Shown: piece by piece, positions 36,449 to 45,098 of the stretch
Numbering within the stretch: the stretch's first letter is position 1
Layout of the letters: each line of letters starts with the position of its first letter
DNA from: Allosphingosinicella deserti
Lineage (GTDB): Bacteria; Pseudomonadota; Alphaproteobacteria; Sphingomonadales; Sphingomonadaceae
DNA length: 64,000 nt
Direction of reading: 5' to 3'
Assembly: GCF_003012735.1 (NCBI RefSeq)
Contig: NZ_PXYI01000004.1
Location: 310,001-374,000, forward strand
The notes under the pieces: generated by a model
What the model was told of the DNA's origin: nothing
Database searches by the model: none
Seen by the model: only the letters and a program-made list of their open reading frames with translations
Position numbers and translations under genes: made by a program

Positions 36449-37593
36449 AAAGCGATCGGCAGCTCGGTTGGGCTGAGTGCGCTCGCCGTCTTGAAGAAAG
36501 GCAGGGTTTGCGCCGGCGCACGCAGGCGGAGGTCGCCGGCCGCGTCAAGGAGAATGTCGAGGCTTGCCGCCACCACCCGGCGGCTGAGCGGCGCGCCGAG
36601 GCAATGGTGGATTCCGGATCCGAATGCGAGGTGGCGCTTCTGCGGCCGATCGAGAAGCAGATCGTGCGGCCGATCGAAATGCGCAGGATCGCGATTGGCC
36701 GCAGCGACGCAGATCTGGACGAGCGCATTGGCCGGGATGGTAACGCCGGCGGTCTCGACCGACCTGGTGGCGAGGCGCGGAAGCAGGTGCTCGGGCGGAT
36801 GCAGCCGCATCACCTCCTCGATGAACGGTCCGAGCAGGACCCTGTTCGATCCGATCCGCGCCGTGAGATCGGGGTCGTCCGCGAGACGCAGTATGGCGTG
36901 GGCAATCACCCGTTCCGTCGTGGTGGTGGCGGCGAGCCACAGCAGGCGTACGAGGCTGCGTATTTCCGCGTCGCCGACCAGGCCGCCGGCATCGTCGCCC
37001 AATTCGGCGAAGATCGAGGCGCGCGGCGCGATCCGGTCCAGCACGGCAATGAGCTCCGCGAGTGGCTCCGAGGTGGCGAGCGCCCGGACGGAGCCCTCGG
37101 AGATCTCCGCGACTGCCGCGGCGTCGAAGCCGATCAGTTCGGCTGCAACGGCACGGCTGATCGGCGCTGCATAACCGCCGACCGCATCGATTTCCGGCCG
37201 CAATACGGCGCGCGCGATATCCCGCGCCCTTTCCTCGAGGCGACCGAGATTGCTGCTCGCGAAGCGCCGGGAGAGCAGCCGGCGGATGGCGGCCTGGCCG
37301 GGCGGATCCGCTGCGAGCAGGACGGCATCGACGCCGGCATAAGGCGCGTTCGAGAAAGTCTCGGCGTCCCCCAGTGCGCGCCGGGCGTCGTCATGTTCGA
37401 GGATGATCCAGAAACCGTGCCGTGGCAGGAATTGGACGCTGCCGGCAGCGCGCAGGCGATCATAATGCGGGAACGGGTTTGCGGCGACGGCCGCCTTGTC
37501 GAGATCGATCGTCTGCGCGTCCGGCGGCGCCACGAAGTGCGTCGCGCCGAGGCGCCGGCGTGCTGCCGAGACGATCCGGGACAAGACCTTCAT
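36445..37593 (-). CDS. cytochrome P450
   Basis: A soluble bacterial-type P450 of 382 residues. The haem-binding loop is FGSGIHHCLGAPLSR with Cys at about 331. The K-helix ExxR is in FIEEVMRLHPP, and PPGQAAIRRLLSRRF is the C-helix region. The I-helix reads LAATTTTERV: the usual acidic residue before the conserved Thr is replaced by Thr, and Gly by Ala, which may alter oxygen activation. The ATG at 37593 overlaps the permease stop. The long open frame upstream of it is a shadow of the permease gene. It is positioned between the two ABC subunits, so it likely modifies the exported molecule. No ferredoxin gene is adjacent. Confidence 0.88.
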   Translation of the reverse strand: MKVLSRIVSAARRRLGATHFVAPPDAQTIDLDKAAVAANPFPHYDRLRAAGSVQFLPRHGFWIILEHDDARRALGDAETFSNAPYAGVDAVLLAADPPGQAAIRRLLSRRFASSNLGRLEERARDIARAVLRPEIDAVGGYAAPISRAVAAELIGFDAAAVAEISEGSVRALATSEPLAELIAVLDRIAPRASIFAELGDDAGGLVGDAEIRSLVRLLWLAATTTTERVIAHAILRLADDPDLTARIGSNRVLLGPFIEEVMRLHPPEHLLPRLATRSVETAGVTIPANALVQICVAAANRDPAHFDRPHDLLLDRPQKRHLAFGSGIHHCLGAPLSRRVVAASLDILLDAAGDLRLRAPAQTLPFFKTASALSPTELPIAL

Positions 37594-38426
37594 CCGAGCC
37601 GCGCCACGACATGGGGACGGCAGAGACGGTAGAAGAGCCATGCGATCACGAGGACCAATGCGGTTGCTCCAACGACGGGGAGGAAGCCGGCCAACGCCGG
37701 GCCCGGCCCAAGCCAGGACCGGGTCGTCTCCAGAAGCGGCGTGACCGGATTGAAGCGGGTCAGCCCGGCGGCCGGTGCATGATAGAATATCGGGGTGAGA
37801 AAGAACCACAGCCCGGTCGCGAGCGCGATCGCACGGCCGACGTCCTGATAGAGAAGCCCCCACGGGAGCGCGATCATGCCGAAGGCGAGCCCGAGCATGA
37901 TCAAGGCGCCGATGCCTACCGGAACGAGCAGGATCGTCGGCGCCGGTGCAACACGGAAGGCGAGCAAAGCAATCGCAAGAACCAGCATGCGGATCCCGGC
38001 ATTGAGCAGGACTTCGAAGAGACCGCCAAGGATCAGGGCCTCGTGGGGGACGCGGCTGCGAGTTGTCATCTGCCGGCCGTTCGTCAGGTGCTGCAGAGGC
38101 GCGTTCAGCGCTTCCACGAACGTCTGCCAGAGCAGCATTCCGACGAGCACATGGGCGGGATAGGGAAGGTGTGTCGGGCCGACCGCAACGATCTGCCGGG
38201 ACTGGAGATAGGTGCAGATCAGGGTCGCCGCAGCCGCCGGAGCCAAGAGCCACAGCCAGCCAAGCGCCGACCGTCTTTGCCGGCCGCGCAGATTTGCCCG
38301 GAACAGCGCCCATCCGATCGGCACGGACAGGCGAAGGTCGACGAACGCCGCACGCACGAAACCGCGCGGGTCGGCAAGCTGGGGGCGGGCGCTGATGAGC
38401 GTCGGATCCGTCACCGGAACGACCAT
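37590..38426 (-). CDS. ABC-2 type transporter permease (Wzm-like)
   Basis: The protein has 278 residues with six hydrophobic segments. SALGWLWLLAPAAAATL near residue 60 is the typical ABC-2 region after the amphipathic N-terminal helix (ALFRANLRGRQR). It is followed by VGMLLWQTFVEAL and, near the C-terminus, FFLTPIFYHA, and it ends in a polar tail. It forms the membrane channel with the Wzt-like ATPase. The ATG at 38426 is chosen from the expected family length. It is first in the coupled operon, so the 172 bases upstream (38427-38598) should hold the promoter, but I cannot point to clear boxes. Confidence 0.85.
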   Translation of the reverse strand: MVVPVTDPTLISARPQLADPRGFVRAAFVDLRLSVPIGWALFRANLRGRQRRSALGWLWLLAPAAAATLICTYLQSRQIVAVGPTHLPYPAHVLVGMLLWQTFVEALNAPLQHLTNGRQMTTRSRVPHEALILGGLFEVLLNAGIRMLVLAIALLAFRVAPAPTILLVPVGIGALIMLGLAFGMIALPWGLLYQDVGRAIALATGLWFFLTPIFYHAPAAGLTRFNPVTPLLETTRSWLGPGPALAGFLPVVGATALVLVIAWLFYRLCRPHVVARLG

Positions 38427-38598
38427 AATGGCTTCGTGCAAAAGGGACAGAGGGCCGCGACGGCAGTGCTGTCGTGGACGTGCCTCCCGCGTGCCGAGAT
38501 CCCGGCTCAGAAGGTTGGCATCGGAACGCCCGCTGCAGATCCTTGGGGTTACCCCGATCTTCAAGCCGCCAGAGCATCCCGAGTGGCCGCAAATCGCT

Positions 38599-38994
38599 CT
38601 AATGGAAGCCCGTGATCCTTCGGCTTTTGGCGCGCCGACGCAGTGCGGCATGGCGAACGCGCATCCGGTGGACGATGTCCAGTGGCAGCGGCCGCAGGAA
38701 GCTGACGCCGATCAGGGTCCGCCGCACCCAGCGTATCTCGCTTTCGCATGGGTCTTCCGTCTCGAACAGGATGGCGGCGAACTGGCCGGGCGCGATCGGC
38801 GCATCGGTGAGCCCGCAGAGTCCATAGATCGAGAGATCCTTGAGCCTCAGAACATAATGCATGCCCTCGAACACGAGGCGTGCTTCCGCGCCGGCGACGG
38901 GGTGACGGATTTCGACGCGTCGTTCCGATGCAAGCGGCACTGCGCGATTGCTGTCGTCCGGCGTTTCGCTTCCAGGCCTGGTTCGCGGCAGCAT
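38599..38994 (-). CDS. PilZ-domain protein
   Basis: The protein has 131 residues. It contains a PilZ c-di-GMP-binding pattern: ASERRVEIRHPV supplies the arginine-rich loop and LKDLSIYGLCG the D/NxSxxG-type motif. Its ATG overlaps the motB stop as TGATG, and AGGAGG lies inside motB, so it is co-translated with the stator genes. A role in adjusting motor output in response to c-di-GMP is likely by analogy with YcgR-type proteins. Confidence 0.8.
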   Translation of the reverse strand: MLPRTRPGSETPDDSNRAVPLASERRVEIRHPVAGAEARLVFEGMHYVLRLKDLSIYGLCGLTDAPIAPGQFAAILFETEDPCESEIRWVRRTLIGVSFLRPLPLDIVHRMRVRHAALRRRAKSRRITGFH

Positions 38995-39893
38995 CAATGG
39001 CGTGCCTCCTCTTGTTCGATGCCGCTCACGCCACCCTTCTGCCATGCCAAGATCACCGACATGCGCCGATTGCGAGGATCGTACCGGTCCGCCGGCACGA
39101 ACGGTTCGCGATCCGCCACCCCTTCGATTCGCGCGAGCCGATCGGCGCCGATGCCGGATTGCGCCAGTTTCGCCCGTGTCGCCTCCGCCCGCGCCGTAGA
39201 CAGCATCCAATTGTTCATCATGCGTCCGGAGGCATAGGGCAGGGAATCGGTGTGGCCGCGGACGATGACGGCATTGGGAACCCGGGCGATCACCTTTGCG
39301 ACCTCGCCGATCAGGCGGCTGGCGCGGGGCAGCAGGCGATCGGTGGAGAGCGCGAACATCGAGAAGTCGGCTTCGTCGACGAGATCGATGCGCAATCCTT
39401 CGCGAGTCTCGACCAGGCGGACGTTCTTGCGCAAAGCCTTGAGATCGGGATCGCCGGCCATGCGGGCATCGAGCGCGCGCTTGAGTGCTTCGAACCGCGC
39501 GCGGTCCTGCGTCGCGGAGTCGCCGCTCTCCGGCCCACCGATCGCGGCGCGCGGAACGACGATGGCGCGCTGCCCGGTCTGGCGGGCGCGATGCGCATAA
39601 TCGTCTTCCGCGATCAGGGAATCGCCGCCGAGCACACCGTTCGCGCCGGCGCTGTTCTGGCGAAGCTCAACAAGGGTGGGCGTGAAATAGTCTGCGATCC
39701 CCTTTCGCTTCTGCTCGTCGGTCATGCCGAGCAGCCAGAGCAGGAGGAAGAAGGCCATCATCGCGGTGACGAAATCGGCGTAAGCGACCTTCCAGGCACC
39801 GCCATGATGGCCGGCATGCGCGGCCGCGACGATCTTCTTGACGATGATCGGCCGGGGAAGAGGCTCGTTGCGGCCGCGCGCCTTGCTCGCCAC
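38994..39893 (-). CDS. motB: MotB flagellar stator protein
   Basis: The protein has 299 residues. A single membrane helix at about 40-57 carries the proton-binding Asp in YADFVTAMMAFFLLLWLLG. The C-terminal OmpA-like peptidoglycan-binding domain includes VIVRGHTDSLPY and NNWMLSTARAEATR. It anchors the stator and conducts protons with MotA. The start is 3 bases after the motA stop. Confidence 0.95.
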   Translation of the reverse strand: MASKARGRNEPLPRPIIVKKIVAAAHAGHHGGAWKVAYADFVTAMMAFFLLLWLLGMTDEQKRKGIADYFTPTLVELRQNSAGANGVLGGDSLIAEDDYAHRARQTGQRAIVVPRAAIGGPESGDSATQDRARFEALKRALDARMAGDPDLKALRKNVRLVETREGLRIDLVDEADFSMFALSTDRLLPRASRLIGEVAKVIARVPNAVIVRGHTDSLPYASGRMMNNWMLSTARAEATRAKLAQSGIGADRLARIEGVADREPFVPADRYDPRNRRMSVILAWQKGGVSGIEQEEARH

Positions 39894-39896
39894 CGC

Positions 39897-40760
39897 TCAG
39901 CGTCCCCGCATGCCGTCGAACACGTCGGCGAAGGCAGGCTGGTTGGAATGGCTGATGCTGGATCGGGCCGCTTCGATCACCAGCGGCAATGGATGGCCGT
40001 GCAGGGAGGCGACGATGATCTGCTTGACGACATGGTAGATCGCCGAATCCGCCTCGATCACCTGCCGCGCCCGATTGGCGAACGGACCGACGATGCCGTA
40101 GGCGAGCAGAACCCCGAGAAAGGTGCCGACCAATGCCGATCCGATCATTCCGCCGAGGATCGCCGGCGGCTGATCGATCGACCCCATTGTCTTCACCACG
40201 CCGAGCACGGCCGCGACGATGCCGAGGGCAGGGAGGGCGTCGGCCAGGCTCTGTAGAGTGTCGGCGGGCCGGATCGTATCGTGATGGTGAGTCTTGAGAT
40301 TGTTGTCCATCACCTCCTCGACGGCGTGCGGATCGAGCGTTCCCGACGAGACGACGACCAGCCGCAACGTGTCGGCGATGAGATGGACGAGCGTGTCGTC
40401 CTTCAGCAGCCGCGGATATTCGGCGAAGATCGGGCTCGATCGGGGATCCTCGATATGCGGCTCGACCGCCACCGGCCCGTCGGTGCGCAGCATCTTCATC
40501 AGCCGCGAGACCAGGAAGATCGCCTCGAGGAAATCCTGCTTGCGATATTGCGGCCCCTTGAAAATCTTGACGACCCCGCCGCACAAGGCCTTCAGTTCCT
40601 TGAGCGAGTTGCCGGCGATCACCGCGCCGAGCGCGGCGCCCCCGATGATCAGCATTTCGTGCGGAATGGCATGGAGAACGGGCCCGAGCGCGCCCCCGGT
40701 GATCAGAAACCCGCCGAACACCATGACGAGCACGACGATCACGCCGATCGCTGGAAACAT
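39897..40760 (-). CDS. motA: MotA flagellar stator protein
   Basis: The protein has 287 residues with four membrane segments: the N-terminal pair (FPAIGVIVVLVMVFGGFLI and the next helix), then after a long cytoplasmic loop ADALPALGIVAAVLGVVKTMG and GSALVGTFLGVLLAYGIVGP. The loop carries charged residues that contact FliG. The start at 40760 is preferred, with AGGTGGGG upstream. A sigma-28-type promoter lies 50 bases upstream, so expression is expected late in flagellar assembly. Confidence 0.95.
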   Translation of the reverse strand: MFPAIGVIVVLVMVFGGFLITGGALGPVLHAIPHEMLIIGGAALGAVIAGNSLKELKALCGGVVKIFKGPQYRKQDFLEAIFLVSRLMKMLRTDGPVAVEPHIEDPRSSPIFAEYPRLLKDDTLVHLIADTLRLVVVSSGTLDPHAVEEVMDNNLKTHHHDTIRPADTLQSLADALPALGIVAAVLGVVKTMGSIDQPPAILGGMIGSALVGTFLGVLLAYGIVGPFANRARQVIEADSAIYHVVKQIIVASLHGHPLPLVIEAARSSISHSNQPAFADVFDGMRGR

Positions 40761-40810
40761 CTCGACCCCACCTGATTGGGAGGCAGGAAGATGCCCGCCT
40801 CGCAGCAACG

Positions 40811-40837
40811 TTAACGGCAGGATGCCGGAGAGCTTTA
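40811..40837 (-). promoter_or_regulatory. sigma-28 (FliA) promoter of motA-motB-pilZ
   Basis: On the minus strand the sequence is TAAAGCTC, 11 bases, then GCCGTTAA, closely matching the FliA consensus TAAAGTTT-N11-GCCGATAA. Transcription would begin near 40804, about 44 bases before the motA start. The same GCCGTTAW -10 form occurs at 51527 and 53413. Confidence 0.7.
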
Positions 40838-40952
40838 GCGCCTCGCAACGTGGGGCACGGGGGCGAAGGCAGCGCCGCCGCTCACTCCGGATGTTCCGGC
40901 ATCAGCGCACCGGCGCGCGAGCCCTTCCCGGTGAGATTCATCACATTCACCC

Positions 40953-41047
40953 CGAGCTTACCGTTCGGGCCGAACCCGTCGAAGCCCGTCTTTCCCCTCG
41001 AGAAAGGACGTGAAGGTTGGGGGTTCGACAAGCTCAGCCCAAGCGGG
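40953..41047. repeat. intergenic inverted repeat of the sphingomonad GTTCGACAAGCTCAGCC type
   Basis: Two facing arms, GAGCTTACCGTTCGGGCCGA onward at 40953 and GGGTTCGACAAGCTCAGCCC at about 41021, with a central CTCGAGAAAG. The motif is widespread in sphingomonad intergenic DNA (recollection, not checked). The remaining bases of 40838-41381 contain no supported gene. Confidence 0.6.
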
Positions 41048-41381
41048 GTCTTTGGTTGCGCCGCAACGTCTCCCGCCGCGAATTTCTCAGCCCAAGCCGG
41101 GAGTCTATAGTGCTCCCCCAACCGTCTGACGCAGCGAGCTTCTATCCCTCGCCGGAGGTGTCGGCATGTCTGGCTTCCCGAGGGGCGCGCACTCGGCGTT
41201 CCGGTATCCCTTACCTTCTTGCGCAGCAATCATAAATAGAAAGAATGATCCGGTTCGGCGAAGATTGACGGGTCGGCCAGTCGCTATCCGCTGCGCCGAA
41301 GAATAGAGTGTCGTTCGACCGTGCGGCTATGCCTGCACCAGCGATCGAGCGGAGATATTCGAAGAACCAGGGGGTGCAACG

Positions 41382-42707
41382 ATGACATTGGATCTTGTGC
41401 AATCGGTTGTGTACATGGCCTTCGCCGCTGACGGCGCCTCAGGCATTGTCGACTCGCAGGCCGGGCTTACGACCTACCTGCGGAATTACCTGAATGGTGG
41501 AACGGCGCCGGACGGCAGCGACTATCACGGCTTTCTGCCATGGTTCAACAGCGCGCAGATCGGCTACCAGTTGATCGGTGGAGACTGGGAAATCCTTTGG
41601 GGGCCCGTCGCGATACCGCAGCCGCACGTTTCCCAGAGCTATTCGGCGAACGCGATGTACGTCGCCTTCAGCCCTTCACAGCGTGTCTATGTCGTCGGGG
41701 TCGCCGGAACGGACTTCGACAGCCTCTACGACTGGTTTTACGAGGACGGCAATGTCGCCGCGTCGGACATGGTGGACTGGCCGCTGAATGGCGGGTCCTT
41801 CAACGGCGCCAAGATTTCCGGTGCCACGTTCACCGGCATCACCAACCTTCTGGGAATGACCGACAGCTCGGGCGCGAGCTTGGCAACCTTCCTCGAGGCA
41901 ATCTCCGCCACCGACAAGAGCGCCTCCACCTTGATCTTCACCGGGCACAGCCTCGGTGGCGCTCTGGCGCCGACGCTTGCGCTCAACCTGTACCCGGATC
42001 CCGCCGGCTCCGGCTGGCAGAAGGTCAATGTGCTCGCACTTGCGGGTCCGACGCCGGGCAACAAGGCGTTCGCGACTCTGTTCAACACCGCTTACCCTCA
42101 AATCTCTTCAGGCGGTGCTACCTATCCCTACTGGAACACCAACTATCAGAACTTCGCCGACATCGTCCCACGCGCCTGGAACCGGATCCAGTCCGTTGCC
42201 CCGCTGCCGTCTAACGGCTGGAGCTATTATTCGATCTGGGGGAAGCTCGGCCTGGCGCTGAACTTCGAAATCCAGGAACTGATCAAGGGCGTCAACATCC
42301 TCGTGGCGGGCGCAGACTATTGGCGCATCAACCATCTCGTGTTCGGAGCCGATTGGGGCTGTTTCGATCCGGGTGCAGCGATCGTGCCGCCGTCCGGCGG
42401 AGACTGGCCCTATCCTCCCGCCTGGCCGACCTGGGTCAACTGGCCGCGCTACGGGATCACCAACCCGCTGACCTCGCGCGATCAGTTGGAGCCGTTGATC
42501 GAGGCCGCCCATATCGACCAATATTACCGCTATTTCGGCCTGATGCCGATCCCGCATTTTCCGCTCGGTACCCAGCAGGAGGCGCGGCGAACGGCGGCCG
42601 CAGCGAAGAAAAATCTGCTTCGCGCCGCCGCACGCCTCAGCACGGTCGAGCCCGCATCGGACGAGCGGATCAAGTCCGCCGACGAGGCTCCCGACGAGGA
42701 AGGCTGA
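41382..42707 (+). CDS. class 3 lipase family protein
   Basis: An alpha/beta-hydrolase of 441 residues. The nucleophile elbow is FTGHSLGGALAPTLAL, with the Ser near residue 190. VYVVGVAGTDFDSLYDWFYED upstream contains the oxyanion-hole strand of class 3 lipases, and NYQNFADIVPRAW supplies a candidate catalytic Asp. The catalytic His probably lies around the INHLVF region. No signal peptide is apparent, and the C-terminal 45 residues are a charged Ala/Arg-rich tail. AGGGGGTG precedes the ATG. It stands alone between motor and filament genes. Substrate unknown, probably an acylglycerol or ester. Confidence 0.82.
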   Translation: MTLDLVQSVVYMAFAADGASGIVDSQAGLTTYLRNYLNGGTAPDGSDYHGFLPWFNSAQIGYQLIGGDWEILWGPVAIPQPHVSQSYSANAMYVAFSPSQRVYVVGVAGTDFDSLYDWFYEDGNVAASDMVDWPLNGGSFNGAKISGATFTGITNLLGMTDSSGASLATFLEAISATDKSASTLIFTGHSLGGALAPTLALNLYPDPAGSGWQKVNVLALAGPTPGNKAFATLFNTAYPQISSGGATYPYWNTNYQNFADIVPRAWNRIQSVAPLPSNGWSYYSIWGKLGLALNFEIQELIKGVNILVAGADYWRINHLVFGADWGCFDPGAAIVPPSGGDWPYPPAWPTWVNWPRYGITNPLTSRDQLEPLIEAAHIDQYYRYFGLMPIPHFPLGTQQEARRTAAAAKKNLLRAAARLSTVEPASDERIKSADEAPDEEG

Positions 42708-42767
42708 AACGGTGGAATCCAGTCCCTGAGAGCGGATCGAAGGCCTGGAGCATTCGGCAGGAGCCTC

Positions 42768-42814
42768 GAGCATGATCGGATCAGGCTGAAACAGCCTAAT
42801 CCTGAATCATGCTC
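42768..42814. terminator. long hairpin between lipase and flgL
   Basis: A 47-base palindrome: GAGCATGAT and ATCATGCTC form the outer stem, and TCAGGCTG-AAA-CAGCCT the inner stem, with a few mismatches. It lies between convergent genes and could terminate both. Similar hairpins are common as dispersed repeats in sphingomonads, so it may also be one of those. A further partial stem follows at about 42848-42885. Confidence 0.55.
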
Positions 42815-42884
42815 TCGTCCTTGGTCTAAAGCCTGATTCACACCTCAGGTCGGAGCTAAACGCTCCAACTAAGGCGATCAGGCT

Positions 42885-43724
42885 CTAGCGGATCAGATCG
42901 AACAGGCTGGTCTTGTTCACTTCGGCGAAAATCGCTTGCGCTGCCTTGAGGTGGACGTCCTTCATCTGGATCCGGGCCAGCACTTCGGTAATGTCGGCGC
43001 CTTCAATCGCGCTTCTCTGCTCTTCGAGGACGAGGCCGTTGTCGATCAGCTTTTCGCGGGCCTTGTCGAGCCAGTCGGCGCGGATGCCCTGATCGGCGAG
43101 TGCCGTCGCGATCTGGTTCGCCCCCCTGTCGATCGAGTCGATCGATGCCGTCACCGCCGCGGCGCGCGCGGACGGATCGGCGATCTCGGCGGCCGTCGCG
43201 GCCGCCTGCAGGGCTGCGACGATGTCGATGGGGATCGAGAACACCGCCTCACGGCTGGCCACCGGGGCGATGCGCGTGCCGGGGTTGACCGGAACGGCAA
43301 GGCTGCTGCCGATCCGGAACAGCGGCTCGCCCCGGGTGTCGACGCTGCTGCGGTAAGACGCGATTTCCGAGGCCAGGCCCCGCAGCTCCGAGGCGATCAG
43401 CGCACGGTCATCGGCGGAGCTGGTGCCGGTCTTGGCGCGGAGCATCAGCTCCTTGGCGCGATCGAGGGCGGTGCCGGTCGATTTGATCGCGGTTTCGGCC
43501 TGGGCGGCGAGGGCGGTCGCCGTGGTGACGTTGCGGAGCCACACCTCCTGGGTCGCTTCGACGCCGCGTATCTCGGCGGCGCGGGCGGCGCCGAGCGGAT
43601 CGTCCGAAGGCGCGAGGATCTTCTTGCCGGTGGTGATCTCGGTCTGGCCGCGGGCGATCTCCCGGGCGAGCTGCGCCTGACGGTTGATCTCCTGGGTGAG
43701 GCGGAAGCGGGTGCCGGTGATCAT
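42885..43724 (-). CDS. flgL: FlgL: flagellar hook-filament junction protein
   Basis: The protein has 279 residues. The N-terminal coiled region, MITGTRFRLTQEINRQ with TTGKKILAPSDDPLGA, is characteristic of flagellin-like junction proteins, and the C-terminal segment ADITEVLARIQMKDVHLKAAQ pairs with it. The central domain is short. It joins the hook to the filament together with FlgK. Last gene of the minus-strand operon, 24 bases after flgK. Confidence 0.93.
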   Translation of the reverse strand: MITGTRFRLTQEINRQAQLAREIARGQTEITTGKKILAPSDDPLGAARAAEIRGVEATQEVWLRNVTTATALAAQAETAIKSTGTALDRAKELMLRAKTGTSSADDRALIASELRGLASEIASYRSSVDTRGEPLFRIGSSLAVPVNPGTRIAPVASREAVFSIPIDIVAALQAAATAAEIADPSARAAAVTASIDSIDRGANQIATALADQGIRADWLDKAREKLIDNGLVLEEQRSAIEGADITEVLARIQMKDVHLKAAQAIFAEVNKTSLFDLIR

Positions 43725-43748
43725 CGCATATATCCCTGGAAGAAGGGT

Positions 43749-45098
43749 TCAGAACAGATCGAGGATCGATTGCAGCGTGTCGCGGGCAACCTGGACGATC
43801 TTGGCCGATCCGTCATAAGCGCGCTGGTAGCGGAGCAATTCGGCGGCCTCCTGATCGAGATCGATGCCCGAGACCTCGTCGCGGGCGGCGAAGCTGCCGT
43901 CGCGGCGGGTGGCGGCGGCCGAGGCTTCGGAGCGGGCGGATTGCAGCGCCTGCGCGTGCGAGGCCACCAGCGCGGCCCAGCGGCTTTCGACGCCGCCGGG
44001 GCCGCGCAGATCGCCGAGCACGAGCAGATTGCCGTTCTCGACCCCCGCGCCGGAAGCGGCGGCGATGGCCGCGGGATTGCCGGTCGTCGTCGCCAGGGTC
44101 GAGGCGTCGCCGGTCATCACGAGCAACGCCGCGCCCGGCGTTCCGGTGGGCGTGCGGCCGCCCGCCTGCCAATCGTTGACCTCATCGACGAATTGTTGCG
44201 CGGTGGCGTTGAGCTCGGCCCGCTTGTCGGCGGTCGAGCCCGCGACATCGACGAGGCCGGACAGGCGTCCGCCGGTGGCGGGAAGCGGAGTCGTCGTGCC
44301 GTTGGCGAACAGGGTCAGCGCGATCCGGCCGTCAGCCGCCGTCGCGGCACCAACAGTGGCCCGCTGGGTCTGATCGAGCAGGGTGACTCCGCTCACCCGC
44401 GCCAGGGTAAGGCTGGCGGTGCCGTTCGCCTCGATCGAGGCCTCGACGTCGATGCGAACGGCGATCGAATCGATCAGCCGATCGCGTTCGTCCTCCATCG
44501 AGGCCCGCGCGGTTCCGCCGATCTTGCTCTGGCGGAGGGCATCGTTGACCTCGGCGAGCGCGGCGAGATCGGCGTTGAGGCCGTCGACCTCCGTCGCGGC
44601 GGCGTCGGCGATGCCGGTCGCGACGCGCTGCAGAGCCTCGGCCGTCTCGCGGATTTCGCCGGCTGCGATCGACAGTGCGGTGAGCATGGCACTGCGCGCG
44701 AGACGATCGGACGGTGTCGCGGCGAGCGCTTCACCGGCATTGAAAAAGCCGCCGATCGCGGTGCCGACCGAGGACGGGCCGTCGCCGAGCGCGGTCTCGA
44801 CCGCGCCGAGCCATTGTTCGCGCACCGCGGCGCGTCCCGCCCCCGAGGCTGCGTAGCGGGCGTCGGCGGCGCGATAGGCGTCCCATGCGCGGGCGACCGA
44901 CGCGGCCTCGACTCCGGCGAAGAGCAGATCCTCACGATAGAGGGGGCTGCGCGAGCCCGTGTTGATCCCCTCGCGCAGGCGCACCTCGCGGCGGGCGTAA
45001 CCCGGATTTTCGGCATTGGCGACATTGTCCGCCACCGCGGCGAGCGCGGTGCGGTAGGCAGTCACGCCGGACAGGCCGATGGCAAGGAGATCACTCAT
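43749..45098 (-). CDS. flgK: FlgK: flagellar hook-associated protein 1
   Basis: The protein has 449 residues. The N-terminus (LLAIGLSGVTAYRTALAAVA, NVANAENPGYARREV) is the rod/hook family motif, and the C-terminus ends in SGIDLDQEAAELLRYQRAY and KIVQVARDTLQSILDLF, the usual FlgK signature. It forms the first junction ring on the hook tip. Its ATG overlaps the flgJ-like stop by 4 bases. Confidence 0.95.
   Translation of the reverse strand: MSDLLAIGLSGVTAYRTALAAVADNVANAENPGYARREVRLREGINTGSRSPLYREDLLFAGVEAASVARAWDAYRAADARYAASGAGRAAVREQWLGAVETALGDGPSSVGTAIGGFFNAGEALAATPSDRLARSAMLTALSIAAGEIRETAEALQRVATGIADAAATEVDGLNADLAALAEVNDALRQSKIGGTARASMEDERDRLIDSIAVRIDVEASIEANGTASLTLARVSGVTLLDQTQRATVGAATAADGRIALTLFANGTTTPLPATGGRLSGLVDVAGSTADKRAELNATAQQFVDEVNDWQAGGRTPTGTPGAALLVMTGDASTLATTTGNPAAIAAASGAGVENGNLLVLGDLRGPGGVESRWAALVASHAQALQSARSEASAAATRRDGSFAARDEVSGIDLDQEAAELLRYQRAYDGSAKIVQVARDTLQSILDLF

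Noticed and set aside
37594-38592. N-terminal extension of the P450 frame
   Set aside because: It is an out-of-frame shadow of the ABC permease. The P450 domain starts at the ATG at 37593, which overlaps the permease stop.
40845-40862. Sigma-54-like sequence upstream of motA
   Set aside because: The -24 GG is missing (GT instead) and the surrounding bases match poorly. The sigma-28 site at 40811 is far better.
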